Positions 46,743 to 49,125 of a stretch of 49,125 nt of DNA are shown piece after piece. The notes beneath the pieces are model-generated. The model saw only the letters and a program-made list of their open reading frames with translations. It was not told the DNA's origin and searched no databases. Made by a program: the position numbers and the translations under genes. This DNA is from CAYLWN01 sp964387625. Its GTDB lineage: Bacteria; Patescibacteriota; Microgenomatia; UBA10105. Location: positions 1 to 49,125 of the forward strand of contig CAYLWN010000005.1 in the NCBI GenBank assembly GCA_964387625.1. Reading direction: 5' to 3'. Each line of letters starts with the position of its first letter. Position 1 is the stretch's first letter.

Positions 46743-49094
46743 ATGCCTTATCAAGAAGTTTTAGCAGATATAACCTACAAAGTACAAGTAGTCACAATCA
46801 GCATAGTGATTATGTTGGTGTGCTTAGCAGGTATCTACGGTATTTTATATTTACTTATTTTATGGTTTAAATACCGTAACCGGGAAGAGAAATCATTGGA
46901 ATACCAGTTATTAAAAATTTCCATCCCTAGAGATAATGAGATAAAAATTGATGCAGCTGAGCAAATGTTTTCAGCCCTAGCATCCCTTCGAAAATCAGGA
47001 TTTAAATCCAAATTTTCCATTCAACCGCACATCAGTTTTGAAATAGTTGCAAAACCCGGTAGTATTTGTTTTTATGTTTGTGTCCCAAAAAGTCTGCAAG
47101 ATTTAGTAGAAAAACAAATTTATGGAGCTTATCCCGGAGCTGATATTACAGAACAGGATGAATATAATATTTTTTCTGAAAAAGGAGAAGTAGCTTTTGC
47201 GTCATTGCGCCTTAAAAAGACAGATTATTTACCAATCAGAACTTTCAAAGATTTGCCTACTGATCCGCTATCTTCAATAACTTCGGTATTATCCAAAATG
47301 CAGGAAGGTGAGGGAGCAGCTATTCAGGTGATCGTTTCTCCATCCGATGGTAAATGGAAAAGTAAGGGCCATTCTTTTATTGCACATGTGAAAAAACAGG
47401 AATCAGATCCTGAGAAAGCCAGATTTCAATATGATCCAAAAGTATTGGAATCAATTAATAATAAAATTTCCAAAGCCGGATTTGATACAGTAATCAGGTT
47501 AGTCGTATCTTCATATTCAAAAGAATCAGCCAAAATGCACCTGGATAATTTAATTGGCTCTTTTTCGCAATTTATTTCTGATCAAAATAATTTTACCAAA
47601 GCCAAACATTTGTTTAAAAAAATATTTATCATTGATTTTATTTATCGTTATTTTCCGATTATAAATTTACCTTATTTCCGCCAAACATCAATACTTTCAA
47701 GTGATGAATTAGCTACGGTTTTTCATCTGCCTAATAAATCCGTAGAAACTCCACACATTGATTGGCTTTATGCCAAACGCGCACCTGCTTCATCAACTTT
47801 GCCTACTTCGGGATTATTTCTGGGAAATTCTCGGTTTAGAGGGATTACTAAACCGGTTTATATCAGCCGTGATGATAGAAGAAGACATGTTTATTCAATT
47901 GGAAAAACTGGTGTAGGAAAATCTGAATTGTTAAAATCTTTAATACTTCAAGATATCAAAAATGGTGAAGGAGTGTGTTTTATTGATCCACATGACACCA
48001 TTGATAAATTATTACCTCTCATCCCACCGGAACGGGCTGAAGATGTAGTTTACTTTGATCCCTCAGATACAGAGCGGCCGATGGGGCTTAATATGTTAGA
48101 AGCATCAAGTGAAGATCAAAAACATTATGTAGTGTCTTCAATCATAGGGCTGATGTATAAACTTTATGATCCGATGAAAACCGGTATTATTGGACCCCGT
48201 TTCGAACATGCCATCAGAAATGCCATGTTGACCGTGATGGCAGAGCCGGGCAATACTTTTGTTGAAGTGGTTAGGGTGTTAACTGATTCTTCGTTTGTAC
48301 AAGCATTGTTGCCAAAGGTAAATGACCCGATGATCCGGCGTTATTGGACTGATCAAATTGCCCAAACAGCTGATTTTCATAAGTCTGAAGTTTTAGATTA
48401 TATCGTATCCAAATTTGGCAGATTTGTTACTAATAAATTGATGCGAAATATCATTGGTCAAAGTAAATCTTCTTTTGATTTTAGAAAAATTATGGATGAA
48501 GGAAAAATATTGCTCATAAATTTAGCCAAAGGTAAAATTGGAGAAGAAAATTCTAACTTTTTGGGACTTATATTAGTGCCAAAAATTTTAATTGCAGCTA
48601 TGAGCCGGCAAGATACGCCTGAAGAAAAACGCCGGGATTTTTTTATGTACGTTGACGAATTCCAAAATTTTGCAACACCAGATTTTGCGCAAATATTATC
48701 AGAAGCAAGAAAATACAGGTTAGATTTGACTGTCGCAAACCAGTTTATCGGACAGATGGAGGAAGAGGTTAAAAATGCTATTTTTGGAAATGTGGGTACG
48801 CTGATTTCATTCAGAGTAGGAGTAACTGATGCCAATTATTTACAACATGAATATCAGCCGATATTTAACGAAACAGATTTAATAAATATTGAGCGTTACA
48901 ATGCATATGTAAAAACCGTATTGCGTAATGAGCCGCTTCCGCCATTTAGTGTGGATATGACTCGGGATATAGATGAAGAGTTGCGTATATCTAACCCTAA
49001 AGTTGCACAAGCCATCATTCAACTGTCCCGTCTTAAATTCGGTAAACCCAAAGAATTAGTTGAAGCAGAGATTGCCCAAAGAGCGAGACTTTAA
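46743..49094 (+). CDS. TraG/VirB4-like (HerA-type) membrane-associated ATPase
   Basis: From ATG 46743 it has 783 residues: one membrane helix (about 14-42), a mixed alpha/beta domain (about 60-330), and a P-loop ATPase domain with Walker A SIGKTGVGKSELLKS (about 386-394) and Walker B DFFMYVDEFQNF (about 632-643). The latter part contains the sequence ILSEARKYRLDLTVANQFIGQM typical of VirB4/TraG/HerA motors. In T4SS-like systems such ATPases drive DNA or pilus export; in CPR genomes related genes lie with type IV pilus/competence loci. No other conjugation gene is in the window. The upstream TTG at 46719 is within repeat DNA and not the start. Confidence 0.85.
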   Translation: MPYQEVLADITYKVQVVTISIVIMLVCLAGIYGILYLLILWFKYRNREEKSLEYQLLKISIPRDNEIKIDAAEQMFSALASLRKSGFKSKFSIQPHISFEIVAKPGSICFYVCVPKSLQDLVEKQIYGAYPGADITEQDEYNIFSEKGEVAFASLRLKKTDYLPIRTFKDLPTDPLSSITSVLSKMQEGEGAAIQVIVSPSDGKWKSKGHSFIAHVKKQESDPEKARFQYDPKVLESINNKISKAGFDTVIRLVVSSYSKESAKMHLDNLIGSFSQFISDQNNFTKAKHLFKKIFIIDFIYRYFPIINLPYFRQTSILSSDELATVFHLPNKSVETPHIDWLYAKRAPASSTLPTSGLFLGNSRFRGITKPVYISRDDRRRHVYSIGKTGVGKSELLKSLILQDIKNGEGVCFIDPHDTIDKLLPLIPPERAEDVVYFDPSDTERPMGLNMLEASSEDQKHYVVSSIIGLMYKLYDPMKTGIIGPRFEHAIRNAMLTVMAEPGNTFVEVVRVLTDSSFVQALLPKVNDPMIRRYWTDQIAQTADFHKSEVLDYIVSKFGRFVTNKLMRNIIGQSKSSFDFRKIMDEGKILLINLAKGKIGEENSNFLGLILVPKILIAAMSRQDTPEEKRRDFFMYVDEFQNFATPDFAQILSEARKYRLDLTVANQFIGQMEEEVKNAIFGNVGTLISFRVGVTDANYLQHEYQPIFNETDLINIERYNAYVKTVLRNEPLPPFSVDMTRDIDEELRISNPKVAQAIIQLSRLKFGKPKELVEAEIAQRARL

Positions 49095-49125
49095 TAAGAG
49101 TTATGAGTTATGAGTTAAGAATTAA
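49095..49125. repeat. Low-complexity GAGTTATGA run at the window end
   Basis: GAGTTATGAGTTATGAGTTAAG, a short tandem motif of the kind seen before other genes here; the window ends inside it. Confidence 0.5.

Overview
The window is AT-rich, tightly packed, standard-code bacterial DNA (TGA is used as a stop). Its gene content fits the Candidate Phyla Radiation (Patescibacteria), most likely a Microgenomates-like lineage. This is inferred from content, since no rRNA or marker tree is available here. Typical signs are many 40-180 residue membrane or secreted proteins of unknown function, two PBP1A-type enzymes, DUF5667 proteins, an ECF sigma factor, a GapN-type glyceraldehyde-3-phosphate dehydrogenase, a B12-dependent ribonucleotide reductase and many short palindromic repeats. 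Three 100-N assembly gaps (17951-18050, 27142-27241, 45579-45678) interrupt or abut genes.

Layout. 0.1-3.2 kb: small redox and metal proteins (DsrE-like, GDCCVxC, hemerythrin), a free-standing archaeal-type threonyl-tRNA editing domain and membrane proteins. 3.3-6.7 kb: a secreted beta-propeller protein and a C39-peptidase/TPR protein. 7-15.5 kb: accessory enzymes (MDR oxidoreductase, VOC-AHSA1 fusion, quinoprotein sugar dehydrogenase, alpha/beta hydrolase, cupredoxin) and stress-type mini membrane proteins. 15.5-20.4 kb: Obg, an ECF sigma/DUF5667 locus with a divergent promoter pair, a cupin and Nmad1. 20.5-29.6 kb: an ATP-grasp/C39/glycosyltransferase trio and two penicillin-binding proteins. 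29.9-38.9 kb: SOD, a PP2C-like protein, GapN, three phosphoribosyltransferase-like genes, a small kinase and an HD hydrolase, which look like nucleotide salvage. 39.3-46 kb: a B12-centred locus of NrdR, NrdJ, a cobalamin adenosyltransferase, a cobalamin riboswitch before a DUF4430 protein plus a membrane transporter, and a second cobalamin riboswitch before a protein of unknown function. 46-49.1 kb: a TraG/VirB4-like membrane ATPase.

How it works together. The 39-46 kb block is a coherent B12 economy: a putative uptake pair, an adenosyltransferase making AdoCbl, and the AdoCbl-dependent reductase that uses it, with NrdR as regulator. Both riboswitches end in the same device: a terminator whose 3' arm carries the Shine-Dalgarno sequence and whose T-tract runs directly into the start codon. 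The other strong theme is a population of palindromic elements. Some lie between genes, but several sit inside reading frames (SOD, the B12 transporter, a HEAT protein, a 57-residue protein, a C39 protein) and one lies inside riboswitch 2. Many genes also carry a -10 box 0-7 bases before the start codon and no Shine-Dalgarno sequence, which suggests leaderless transcripts.
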